Origin: Bdellovibrio sp. ZAP7
Lineage (GTDB): Bacteria; Bdellovibrionota; UBA1018
Assembly (NCBI GenBank): GCA_945865865.1
Contig: CAMBEX010000004.1
Location: forward strand, 1-33,180
Direction of reading: 5' to 3'
DNA: 33,180 nt
Numbering within the stretch: the first letter of the stretch is position 1; every line of letters starts with the position of its first letter. The translations under genes were made by a program, and so were the position numbers. The notes beneath the pieces are model-generated. The model saw only the letters and a program-made list of their open reading frames with translations, had not been told where the DNA came from and ran no database searches. Positions 8,321 to 15,950 of this stretch are shown here, one piece after another.

Positions 8321-9612
8321 CCCAGGCAGGCGAAGCGGAGAAACTTCTTGAAGAACTTCTGAACGAAGCGATCGAACAGCGTGCCAGCGATATTCATCTC
8401 CGCGAAGGTTTGGCCCCTGCATTCCGCAAGAACAACGACCTCATCCCCTTGAATCGCCCGGCCACCGAACGCTTACAGTTGGTGGAAATTTTCAAAGTTT
8501 TGGCTGCTCAGCACAATGATCCCCCAGCGATTGAGACGCTTCAGGATTTTGACTGTGCTTACGGATTCCAGGAGCGAGCTCGCGTTCGCTGCAATGTATT
8601 TCGGCATAAGGGGCGTCTCGGAATCGTCATGCGCCTGATCAACCAAATAATTCCGACGGTTGAAGATCTCGGCCTGGCTCAGGTGCTGAAGTCGATTGCC
8701 GAAAGCGATCGCGGCTTGATCTTGGTGACGGGCGCTACCGGTTCTGGAAAGAGCACGACGCTTGCTACCATGGTAAATCACCTGAATTCGACCCAAAATC
8801 TGCACATTTTAACGATCGAAGATCCGATTGAGTTTCTTCATCCGCAAAAAAAAGCATCGATTACGCAACGTGAGAGCGGAAGCGACACGCAAAGCTTTGG
8901 GTCGGGTTTGCGCTCGGCGCTCAGGCAGGATCCTGACGTCATTATGGTGGGAGAAATGCGAGATTTAGAGACGGTTGATGTGGCGCTTAAGGCGGCCGAG
9001 ACCGGGCACGCGGTTTTTTCGACGGTTCACACGACAGACGTCAGGCGAACCATCGGAAGGCTGGTGTCGCTCTTTCCACCCTCCGAACAGAAAATGGCGA
9101 GACTTCGTCTCGCGGACAATCTCAAGGCCGTGATCAGCCAGCGTTTGCTCGACCGTGCTGACGGAAATGGGCGTGTTGCCGCGCAGGAGATCATGATCTC
9201 CACGGTCGCAATCCAGGAATGCATTTTGGACCCGGAAAAAACCGGTGGTATCAATGAGTTTATCGAGCAGAGCAGCGATGTTTTGGGCACGCAGACTTTT
9301 GAACAGCACCTTCTCAAGCTCTATCTTTCGGGAGTGATTACTCTTGAGACCGCGAAATCGGCGGCAGCTAGTGCCTCGGACTTTGAGAACAGGCTCCTTT
9401 ACAGTCGCGGAGGTAAAGAAGGGCAGAGCTCGGACGTCCCAAAGGTGAGTTTGGATCGGGCAGATTCTTTTGATCCTGTCAGGGAAATCGAGACCTCTTC
9501 GGGGCGACCTACCGGCGAAGCCACAGATCCTGCGTCCAATGCAAAAAAAGAGGGTGCGGATTTTCTCGCCCGTCTCAGAAGCAAAACCAAGAAAATCCGA
9601 GATACGATCTAG
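8317..9612 (+). CDS. pilT: PilT/PilU-type twitching motility ATPase
   Basis: This is a hexameric secretion ATPase of the type that powers retraction of type IV pili. In the 431-residue product I see SDIHLREG near 24-31, the Walker A loop GATGSGKST at 139-147, the Asp box IEDPIEF at about 167-173, the Walker B/His box DVIMVGEMRD at 207-216, and AAETGHAVFSTVHTTD at 226-241. The GEMRD and AAETGH signatures are those of PilT/PilU rather than PilB extension ATPases. The C-terminus after about 370 is a charged extension beyond the usual PilT length (about 345), ending in a basic RLRSKTKKIRD segment. No other type IV pilus genes are next to it. PilT versus PilU is not resolved. Confidence 0.9.
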   Translation: MTQAGEAEKLLEELLNEAIEQRASDIHLREGLAPAFRKNNDLIPLNRPATERLQLVEIFKVLAAQHNDPPAIETLQDFDCAYGFQERARVRCNVFRHKGRLGIVMRLINQIIPTVEDLGLAQVLKSIAESDRGLILVTGATGSGKSTTLATMVNHLNSTQNLHILTIEDPIEFLHPQKKASITQRESGSDTQSFGSGLRSALRQDPDVIMVGEMRDLETVDVALKAAETGHAVFSTVHTTDVRRTIGRLVSLFPPSEQKMARLRLADNLKAVISQRLLDRADGNGRVAAQEIMISTVAIQECILDPEKTGGINEFIEQSSDVLGTQTFEQHLLKLYLSGVITLETAKSAAASASDFENRLLYSRGGKEGQSSDVPKVSLDRADSFDPVREIETSSGRPTGEATDPASNAKKEGADFLARLRSKTKKIRDTI

Positions 9613-9687
9613 GAGTCCTGGCCCAGTACCAGTAAGCACGGTTTTGTCGCGGCTGACCTGTCTCGGATCTTGCAATGCGTGTCGGTC

Positions 9688-10719
9688 ATGGCGAATTGGT
9701 TTTCCGTCTGGTTCTCACTGATTATCGGAGTCCGTCTTGTTTTCACGGGTAGCCGACCCGTCGAATTTCTCTCCAGTTTTCTCTGGGCAATTCAACGGGA
9801 ACGAATCGGACTCCAAAAGGTTGTAAACGTTTTGCACGGACTCCAAGAAACACTCGAGGCCGGGATGGTGCCTGATGAAAATCACTGGCTGTCCCTGAGG
9901 GAACTCCCCGAACCTTGGCAGACGCTGCTTTGTGATGGCCTGGAGGAACTTCGCGCATCCGGAGCTAGCCTTCTGCCAACCATCCGGAGAATTCGGGCGC
10001 TTGCAAAAGAGCAATCTACAGCGCTTTTAGAAGCTCAAGCTCGCTCCTCGCAAGCATGGGTTCAGGCGCTGGCATGTGGGCTGCTCGTGCCGGTTTTTGG
10101 CGCGTTTCTTTATGCATTCCTGCCGGGAATGAAAGACCACGCGGCGGGGTGGCTGATGGCTTGCGTGGCAGGTTTGTTGATGGCTTGCGTGGCGATGCTC
10201 TGGCTTGTTTCGATGGCTGCGCGCGCGCGCTGGGGAGGACTTTTGCCCGAGCAACGGTCGTGGTTTTTGGCGGTCAATTGCACGGGAGAAAGACTCTTGG
10301 GATTGATTCGTGCTGGACACCCAGCGGATATCGCATGGCAGCGCTCATGCGAGCCACTCGCCCGTGATGAGCCCAAGTTGGCGTCACTCTGGGGGAGCTC
10401 GGTCTGGAGTGACTCGCAGAGCAGCGAAAGTCGCGGTTCTCGTGGCTCCGCAGCCCAGATTGTTTCAGTCGGTTCCGCGCTCAGGCGTGCGATTCAAGTG
10501 AGTTTGATGGAGGGGACGCCGTGCGTGGAGCGAATCGAAGGCGGTCTGGAAGCGTTGAAGCAGGACTTCAAAGTCTCGGTGGAGCGCGAACTCTCGCTCC
10601 TTGGCACCCGAGCACTCAAGCCATTGTTCTTTTGCGTGGCTCCCTCGGTTTTGGGACAGCTCGTTGTTGCACTTTATTTTTGTTGGGGCGGGGTCGTGGG
10701 GGGCTTTTATGAAGGCTGA
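9688..10719 (+). CDS. TadB/TadC-like (GspF-family) integral membrane protein
   Basis: The 343-residue product has an N-terminal hydrophobic segment, a long cytoplasmic helical region, a pair of membrane helices around 125-175, a second cytoplasmic stretch and a C-terminal membrane helix. That topology fits the inner-membrane platform proteins TadB/TadC of Tad/Flp pili, which share the GspF domain. Motif-level similarity is weak, so the call rests on topology and on the nearby cpaF and secretin genes. The frame opens at a TTG at 9670, but the ATG at 9688 is the better start; neither has a clear ribosome binding site. A 16-bp direct repeat within the second membrane helix encodes a repeated LMACVA. 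Its end overlaps the small membrane ORF by 11 bp. Confidence 0.55.
   Translation: MANWFSVWFSLIIGVRLVFTGSRPVEFLSSFLWAIQRERIGLQKVVNVLHGLQETLEAGMVPDENHWLSLRELPEPWQTLLCDGLEELRASGASLLPTIRRIRALAKEQSTALLEAQARSSQAWVQALACGLLVPVFGAFLYAFLPGMKDHAAGWLMACVAGLLMACVAMLWLVSMAARARWGGLLPEQRSWFLAVNCTGERLLGLIRAGHPADIAWQRSCEPLARDEPKLASLWGSSVWSDSQSSESRGSRGSAAQIVSVGSALRRAIQVSLMEGTPCVERIEGGLEALKQDFKVSVERELSLLGTRALKPLFFCVAPSVLGQLVVALYFCWGGVVGGFYEG
10154..10193 (+). repeat. 16-bp in-frame direct repeat in a membrane-helix codon stretch
   Basis: TGATGGCTTGCGTGGC occurs at 10154-10169 and again, identically, at 10178-10193. The period is 24 bp, exactly 8 codons, so the peptide reads LMACVAGL then LMACVAML. This looks like a recent in-frame duplication inside a predicted transmembrane helix. 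Confidence 0.8.
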
Positions 10720-10879
10720 TCGAACTAGCCCGGGCTGCGCATGGTTTTTTTTGCTGCTCGCGTGGTGGCTGGCGGCTTCGCTGATTTTGGGAGGCCACCC
10801 CTGGAAGTTTCCGCGAGGTGGAAAAGGCCTGTTTCGCGAAGTTTTCTTACAAAAGGGAAGCCACGTAAGGACTTTTTGA
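10709..10879 (+). CDS. Small single-pass membrane protein, possibly coupled to the TadB-like gene
   Basis: This ATG lies 11 bp inside the end of the TadB/TadC-like gene and is preceded by a G-rich run (10698-10703) at about 5 bp spacing, which could serve as a ribosome binding site. The 56-residue product has one hydrophobic segment (AWFFLLLAWWLAASLIL) followed by a basic tail. It matches no family I recognise. The position suggests a small partner of the pilus platform protein, but that is inference. Its last 33 bp overlap the 3' end of the opposite-strand lipocalin-like gene, and the case for it rests on spacing and composition only. Confidence 0.42.
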   Translation: MKADRTSPGCAWFFLLLAWWLAASLILGGHPWKFPRGGKGLFREVFLQKGSHVRTF

Positions 10880-11845
10880 ATGACCCACCACTTCGAAAGC
10901 GGCAGTGCCCGGCGCGCGAAAACGAGCTTCGAGTTTTCCAGAGCGGTACACGAGGATTTCAAGGTCCGAGAGCTTGGAGCTTGCGCAGTAAAATAAACTT
11001 CCGGAGGTGTCCTCTAGGGTGAGTCCCGCGAAATCCCGATGTTGAGCTTTGAGTAGGCCTCGAAACGAAAGTTCGCCTTGGTCCACCTGAAATTTCCACT
11101 CAGTCAGGCTGCTTTTTGACCGCGAATGAAGCGCGCTCCAGACTGTGTTGAAGTCATACTTTTTTCCGCCGTAAAGAAAAAAGAAAGAACGCACGCGAGG
11201 CAGCGGAATCCAGCGTCTGCCGGGTAGGTCCATGTTGCAGCCTTCAAAGACCAGATCGGCTGGTTTACCCGAGGAGTCCACAAAACTATTGCAGTGACTC
11301 CAGACAAAGCCGTTTCCACCCAGCGGCTGGCTTCTAAAACCCATCATTCCGGTGGCGCGCTCCCAATGAAACTCCTCGCCGTCGATGGTCGTAGTGCCGC
11401 TGATTTCGAGGTCTTCGGCAGGGGTTTCTGAGCGACTCTTAAAGAGTTTAAGGCGAGTAAGAACCTCTGGAATAAGATCAAATCGCGCGTCCTGGCGGGG
11501 CTGAAATTTCAGATCCCATTGAATGGTGCGGCCTTTAGACTGAATGGTTCCGTTCGATCCTTGTTGGCTGAGCACACAGGGACCCACTTGAATTCCTGGG
11601 CCGGTCTCTGGAGAAGTGCCGTGAAATGCCTTGAGGTCGTAAGTCTGTTTGAATCCGGCCTTTTGAATATCGCGATTGGCTGCTCGATTAAAAAACACGG
11701 CCCAAGTTTCGGCGACTTGTTTGAAACCGTTGTGGCTAGTGAGAACAGCGAACTTGAGCCAGAGCGCGCGTGAACCGTCGGTGTTGTTGAGTTTTACGAA
11801 CCAAATCTTATGCACAGGTTCGATCGTTCGCCGAGCGGGAGTCAT
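10847..11845 (-). CDS. Lipocalin-like protein (AttH/CrtC/tocopherol-cyclase-like fold), function unknown
   Basis: The 332-residue product has no signal peptide. It is rich in short beta-strand patterns with conserved-looking Trp, Gly and His: KIWFVKLN at the start, IQWDLKFQP near residue 110, and GFVWSHCNSF near 180. The GxxWxHCN motif and the strand-rich layout resemble the double-lipocalin domain of AttH, hydroxyneurosporene synthase (CrtC) and tocopherol-cyclase-like proteins. In those families the domain binds or transforms hydrophobic molecules. The resemblance is from memory and no catalytic claim is made. It stands alone on the minus strand, convergent with the small membrane ORF, and diverges from the CHAP-like gene. 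Confidence 0.6.
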   Translation of the reverse strand: MTPARRTIEPVHKIWFVKLNNTDGSRALWLKFAVLTSHNGFKQVAETWAVFFNRAANRDIQKAGFKQTYDLKAFHGTSPETGPGIQVGPCVLSQQGSNGTIQSKGRTIQWDLKFQPRQDARFDLIPEVLTRLKLFKSRSETPAEDLEISGTTTIDGEEFHWERATGMMGFRSQPLGGNGFVWSHCNSFVDSSGKPADLVFEGCNMDLPGRRWIPLPRVRSFFFLYGGKKYDFNTVWSALHSRSKSSLTEWKFQVDQGELSFRGLLKAQHRDFAGLTLEDTSGSLFYCASSKLSDLEILVYRSGKLEARFRAPGTAAFEVVGHSKSPYVASLL

Positions 11846-11947
11846 GAGCAGGGTCTAACCTAAAGGTGACAAGGTTTTCGAGTTAAAACGCATGGGCTGG
11901 CCGAAACTGCATTTGCCGTATTGAGGCCCTCACAATACCATCAAGGG

Positions 11948-13138
11948 ATGAGTTCTGGTTTGAGACAAAGCCTCCGGTCTTTTGCATTCTTCGGAGTTCT
12001 GACTTTGAGTGTTCTCAATATCGCGTGCCCGGGAGGCAGCGGAACCGCCAAGGTTCGTCCTGATGACTCGTCTGGGTTTTTACCGTCGGGCCCATCAACC
12101 ACTTCCTTGTCAGAGTCATCGCAAGAGGACGTTAGAAACGCGTTTTCCATGCGTGAGTCGGTTGACCAAGATCTGGAGTCACTTGGGGCGCGGAGTGAGG
12201 CGTGCGCCGAACCCGCCATCGTGGGACTGTCATCAGAATCGACCCATGCGCCTGTCGAAGGATTGAATGTTCTGGCTTTTGAAAAGCGTCTGGCAAGTTT
12301 GCCAGAGCAGGGAAGCGGGTATTGCGCTCGCGGTGTTCGACAAAGTCTCAACGCGCTTTTTGGTCAAGGGCCTGCGAACGGACCCAATGCGAAAGACTAC
12401 AGCGAAAAGTACTTGTCCCACTGGAGAACAAAAGACTCTTGCTTCAAGCAGCAGTCTGGCTCGCTTCAACCGCCCAAGGATTTTGATATCAAGGTAATGC
12501 CGCCTTCGCGAGGCAACAGCAACGCTTACGGCCATATCGAAATTTTTTACAAAGGCAGATGGTATTCGGATTTTCAGCAAAAAAGCAGCCTCTACGGCCG
12601 GCACTATTCGAATCCAAGGACCTATCGATTGAACTCCTGCTCGGATCAAAAGGCCCACTTGCACCCTCGGAGCCTCAGGGATCAGGTGATTTTCGCAGCG
12701 GTGAATTTCACCTCAAAAGCACTTTCCTATTTGATTGAAGACGCTCGCGCGTCGGAGGGTCCGGACTCGAAACCTCAGCCACCCCACGAACTCAGTCGCG
12801 TTTCAATCAAACAGGGCGCGGTCGACTGGCGTCTTATTGATCGCACTAGAAATCAAGGTACCGTCTTTATTCTCGAAAAAGTGGCCGAGGGAAAGACTCA
12901 GCAAGTGGATTCAGACACGAACTCGGCGTTTGTCCTGCTTGAAAAAAATCAGAGGAAACTAGGAGCTGTCGCGAAAAAATTGGCTGCTGCCTACGTGGCT
13001 GACTGGATCGCCCAAGAAGGCAAAAGTTCGGTTCAGGCGATCGTTGACGAGCAGTTTGAGATCACTCCTTTGCAGCGTGAGGCCTATCTGAAAAATGGGT
13101 TAAAACCGCATCAATCCAATCGAACGTTAAAAAAATAA
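11948..13138 (+). CDS. Exported CHAP/NlpC-like putative cysteine peptidase
   Basis: The 396-residue product starts with a signal peptide (MSSGLRQSLRSFAFFGVLTL) ending LNIAC at residue 27. This could be a lipobox, although the residue at -3 is Asn, which is unusual. A Ser/Asp-rich linker follows. Then comes SGYCARGVRQSLNALF with Cys at about 126, and YGHIEIFYKGRWYSDF with His at about 196. A Cys near the start of a helix and a later GH on a strand followed by a YKGRWYSD turn is the arrangement of CHAP and NlpC/P60 amidases and endopeptidases that cut peptidoglycan. The region after about 260 has no recognisable domain. An earlier in-frame TTG at 11921 exists. Cell-wall cleavage is an inference from the Cys/His layout only. 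Confidence 0.6.
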   Translation: MSSGLRQSLRSFAFFGVLTLSVLNIACPGGSGTAKVRPDDSSGFLPSGPSTTSLSESSQEDVRNAFSMRESVDQDLESLGARSEACAEPAIVGLSSESTHAPVEGLNVLAFEKRLASLPEQGSGYCARGVRQSLNALFGQGPANGPNAKDYSEKYLSHWRTKDSCFKQQSGSLQPPKDFDIKVMPPSRGNSNAYGHIEIFYKGRWYSDFQQKSSLYGRHYSNPRTYRLNSCSDQKAHLHPRSLRDQVIFAAVNFTSKALSYLIEDARASEGPDSKPQPPHELSRVSIKQGAVDWRLIDRTRNQGTVFILEKVAEGKTQQVDSDTNSAFVLLEKNQRKLGAVAKKLAAAYVADWIAQEGKSSVQAIVDEQFEITPLQREAYLKNGLKPHQSNRTLKK

Positions 13139-13169
13139 CGTCAGAGCTGCCGCGTGGTCGGGGTCTCCT

Positions 13170-14150
13170 TCAGGTGGCGAGCGTTCCCGTTTTCGCGCCG
13201 TTGAGTTCGATTTTTCTCATGAGAAGCGTGTCGCCTTCCCGGCCTTCAAGTTTCCAGATTTCAGAAATGCGGCGAACTCCCTCGTGACGCTTCATCTGAA
13301 CCACCCATTGAAGCCCCAATGCCAAAAGTTCGCGGATCGCAAGCGAGGTCAACTGACCGTTTCCGGCGAGCAGACAAAGCAGTTCGATGCGCTTGAGCGC
13401 CTCGCGCGGAGAGTTGGCGTGAAGGGTTGCCATCGCTCCTTGATGTCCGGTGTTGAGCGACTGAAGGAGTTCGAGCACCTCAGGCCCGCGGCATTCGCCT
13501 AATATGAGGCGATCGGGGCGCATACGCAGCGTCTGTCGGAGAAGGGTTCGCAGGGTGACTTCGCCAGCACCATCTGAGTTCGCGGTACGACTGATGAGTG
13601 AGAGAAAGTGAGGATGGGCGGGAGCAAGCTCTGGGGTGTCTTCGAGAGCGATGATTCGCTCGCGAGGATCGACTTCACTGAGGAGATCGCTGGCTAGCGT
13701 GGTTTTTCCGGTTCCTGTCGCACCCGAGATCAAAAGAGATTCGTGGTTTCTGACGATCTTAACCAGTTGTGAGTAAAGTGCTTCGCTCTGATGCCATCGC
13801 CGTGAGCCCGATGTGGAGCTGCAGGTCGGCAGGCGCCGGAGGGAGACCAAAATCCCATTTCGCGCGACCGGTGGAAAGGCCACATGGAGTCGATGTCCGG
13901 AGGGAAGGGTTGCGTCCACAAAAGGATGTTTGGCGTCCCATGATTTACCGGCTCGTGAGAGTTGTTCTAGAGTCCAGTTTTTGAGTTCAGGCTCGGACGG
14001 AATGGAGGCGCCTGTGCCTTGGATCGTGTCCGACTGCATTCCTGTGCCGCGGTCCACAAAAATTCCTTGCGCACCGTTAATGCAAAGATCGGTGACATCA
14101 GAGTCGGCAAGAAGATCGTCAATTCGCCGAAACCAGCTCGATGTATTCAT
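13170..14150 (-). CDS. cpaF: CpaF/TadA-type secretion ATPase
   Basis: This is the ATPase that powers assembly of Tad/Flp pili at the inner membrane. The 326-residue product has the family N-domain start (VTDLCINGAQGIFVDRG), DATLPSGHRLHVAFPP near 79-94, Walker A GATGTGKT at 143-150, the ALEDTPEL Asp box near 168-175, and Walker B LILGECRGPE near 215-224. It also has the CpaF hallmark NTGHQGAMATLHANSP at about 233-248. It is shorter than typical CpaF (about 400-470) because the long N-terminal region is missing; the ATPase core is complete. It starts 4 bp inside the end of the secretin gene (ATGA overlap), so translation is coupled. It could equally serve a specialised secretion system rather than a pilus. 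Confidence 0.9.
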   Translation of the reverse strand: MNTSSWFRRIDDLLADSDVTDLCINGAQGIFVDRGTGMQSDTIQGTGASIPSEPELKNWTLEQLSRAGKSWDAKHPFVDATLPSGHRLHVAFPPVARNGILVSLRRLPTCSSTSGSRRWHQSEALYSQLVKIVRNHESLLISGATGTGKTTLASDLLSEVDPRERIIALEDTPELAPAHPHFLSLISRTANSDGAGEVTLRTLLRQTLRMRPDRLILGECRGPEVLELLQSLNTGHQGAMATLHANSPREALKRIELLCLLAGNGQLTSLAIRELLALGLQWVVQMKRHEGVRRISEIWKLEGREGDTLLMRKIELNGAKTGTLAT

Positions 14151-15664
14151 CTTTCACCTCGCATCGCTTCTGGAAAATCCTCTGGAAAAAATTTTCGCGG
14201 CAGTGCCGCAACGTTTTCGACAGCGGGATTGAGCAAGGCGGGAATCTGGGGCAATATTTTTTCCATCGGCGCAGGCGGAGGAGTTGCGCTGGGAATCAGG
14301 ACCGCGACCAGTTCGGATTGTTCATTGAGGTAATCTTTGGACCCAAAAAGCGAACCCAGGATCGGAATTTTTCGAAGCGCCGGAAGTCCTCTGGCCTGCT
14401 CACGCGTGTTTTGCTTGAGAAGGCCCGATAAAAAAAGAGGAGAGCCAAAGCGCGCGTCGACTTGGGTTTTGAGACGATTGGCTTGGATTCCAGGAATTTC
14501 AGATTGAGAGGTGGAGAGATCGAGTTCACTGACTTCCGTGAAAATTTCGAGGCGAATCTGATCTCCGGCGCTATGGGTGACTTTGAGTTTGAGTGTAAGC
14601 CCGTGCTGCTTCCACTGGACTTGAGTGCCAAACTTCGAAGTGGTCACGATCGGGATTTCACCTCCTGCGAAAAGCTCGGCTTCTCCCGGGGTGCGAACCA
14701 CCAGCTCGGGCTTTGACAGGACTTTTGCATTTCCATTGCCCTCGAGCGCTCGCAAGGCAAGGTCGAGTTGCAAAGCGTTTCGGATTCCAAAAAACGGCTG
14801 AGTGACGATTTGAAACGCGGCCTGCTGCTCAGCAGGCCAGTTCAGTCCCAGGGCACCAAAGCTGTTTCTTCGAAGCTCCAAAAGATAGACACGAAAGTGC
14901 ACGGTGGGAGAGGAGTCCGGGAGCGCAGATATTTCAAATTGAGCTGCCGCAAATTTCGCGCGTATTTGTTTTTCTACCTCGGCCTGCTCGGCAGGGCGGG
15001 GCAAGGACCCGCGAATCCAAAGCCTGAGTCCGTGCTGCTCCACCCGGAGGTGGGTGGAATAGCTGGAATTTGCCAGCCATTCTTGGATTCGTCTCAAGCC
15101 TGATTCAAGGAGTGCGGGGCTCGGCTCGCAATCATTTTGAATCTCTTTTGGAAATCCTCGTGAAAGTGCTTCGACTCGAGCCAGTTCGTGTGCGCTTTTG
15201 ATCTCACCCCGAAGGTTGACTCCGGACTCCCCGGATCGGTAGATCTCGACTTCTTGAAGGCCGCTGAGGCCCTCCACCAAGGATCGCTTGAGTGAACTCT
15301 CGGGGGCGGTTTTTTGAATCGAAAAGGGACGGTGCTCAGCCTCACCGTCTTCTTTCCAGATCCAAAGGTCGCTGAATCCGGGAGATTGGGCTTTGACGAG
15401 TAGATAGGAGTCCGCGCTATCAACTTCGCGTGGCAGAGTCTGGGCTTTAAGTGAGGTGCCACCGAGGGAGTAGCGTTTGAGTCCAGGCACATACAAAAGT
15501 CTTTGTTCCCCGACACTTAATTCGGTCCGCGGTACCGCATTCACGGGGGCGCGAGTGGTTTCTTGGGCCATTGCCATGCGTGAATTCAGAATCGCGAGAA
15601 CCAAGAACAAACCCGTCTGGATGAGGTGATTCATGAGGCAGTGCGTTCGCAAGATGGGTTCCAC
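14147..15664 (-). CDS. cpaC: Tad-type outer-membrane secretin (CpaC/RcpA-like)
   Basis: Secretins form the outer-membrane gate through which Tad pili or secreted proteins pass. The product (505 residues from GTG 15664, or 495 from the ATG at 15634) has a signal peptide ending AMAQ and an N-terminal secretin-specific region at about 46-118 (RTELSVGEQRLLYVPG). BON-like segments follow at about 123-175 and 183-250, then the secretin barrel domain at about 255-470 (VHFRVYLLELRR, then LSKPELVVRTPGEAELFAGGE, then LPALRKIPILGSLFG). A Pro-rich tail ends the chain. Domain order fits CpaC/RcpA. GTG 15664 has an AGGGGC stretch upstream, while ATG 15634 has no clear site but begins right at the signal peptide. 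It is coupled to cpaF. Confidence 0.9.
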   Translation of the reverse strand: MEPILRTHCLMNHLIQTGLFLVLAILNSRMAMAQETTRAPVNAVPRTELSVGEQRLLYVPGLKRYSLGGTSLKAQTLPREVDSADSYLLVKAQSPGFSDLWIWKEDGEAEHRPFSIQKTAPESSLKRSLVEGLSGLQEVEIYRSGESGVNLRGEIKSAHELARVEALSRGFPKEIQNDCEPSPALLESGLRRIQEWLANSSYSTHLRVEQHGLRLWIRGSLPRPAEQAEVEKQIRAKFAAAQFEISALPDSSPTVHFRVYLLELRRNSFGALGLNWPAEQQAAFQIVTQPFFGIRNALQLDLALRALEGNGNAKVLSKPELVVRTPGEAELFAGGEIPIVTTSKFGTQVQWKQHGLTLKLKVTHSAGDQIRLEIFTEVSELDLSTSQSEIPGIQANRLKTQVDARFGSPLFLSGLLKQNTREQARGLPALRKIPILGSLFGSKDYLNEQSELVAVLIPSATPPPAPMEKILPQIPALLNPAVENVAALPRKFFPEDFPEAMRGER

Positions 15665-15818
15665 TGCCCCTGAGTTGGCATTTGCAAGCTCGGACCGGAG
15701 GGTTTTGCTGCGCCCATGAGAGTCGGTTGGCCCAGCTAAGTGAGTAAATTCCTTGCTTTGCCCTCATGCCCAAGCTATTCAAGGTCACTCAATTTTCGAT
15801 CATTTGGAGGTCGTTTTT

Positions 15819-15947
15819 ATGTCATCACGTACTGGGAAAACCCGTATGGCCCGCAAAATTCGCAAAGCCCGCAAAGGTAAAGACCGTAAGCGCGCCCAGC
15901 AAAACAAAGGCACTACCCCGAAGTTTCCGATTCATATCGAGAACTAA
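15819..15947 (+). CDS. Very basic 42-residue small protein upstream of metK
   Basis: This short frame has a strong ribosome binding site, GGAGG at 15806-15810, 8 bp before the ATG. The product starts MSSRTGKTRMARKIRKARKG and ends TPKFPIHIEN. About a third of it is Lys/Arg, so it could bind nucleic acid or the ribosome; no family is recognised with confidence. Its TAA is separated from the TTG start of metK by only 3 bp, which implies one message and probably translational coupling. The alternative reading frame through the same bases has no ribosome binding site and is discounted. Confidence 0.75.
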   Translation: MSSRTGKTRMARKIRKARKGKDRKRAQQNKGTTPKFPIHIEN

Positions 15948-15950
15948 GCC

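Noticed and set aside
15750-15778. TTGCTT-N17-TATTCA as a promoter for the small basic gene and metK
   Set aside because: Only three of six positions match in each box, so it is not distinguishable from chance.
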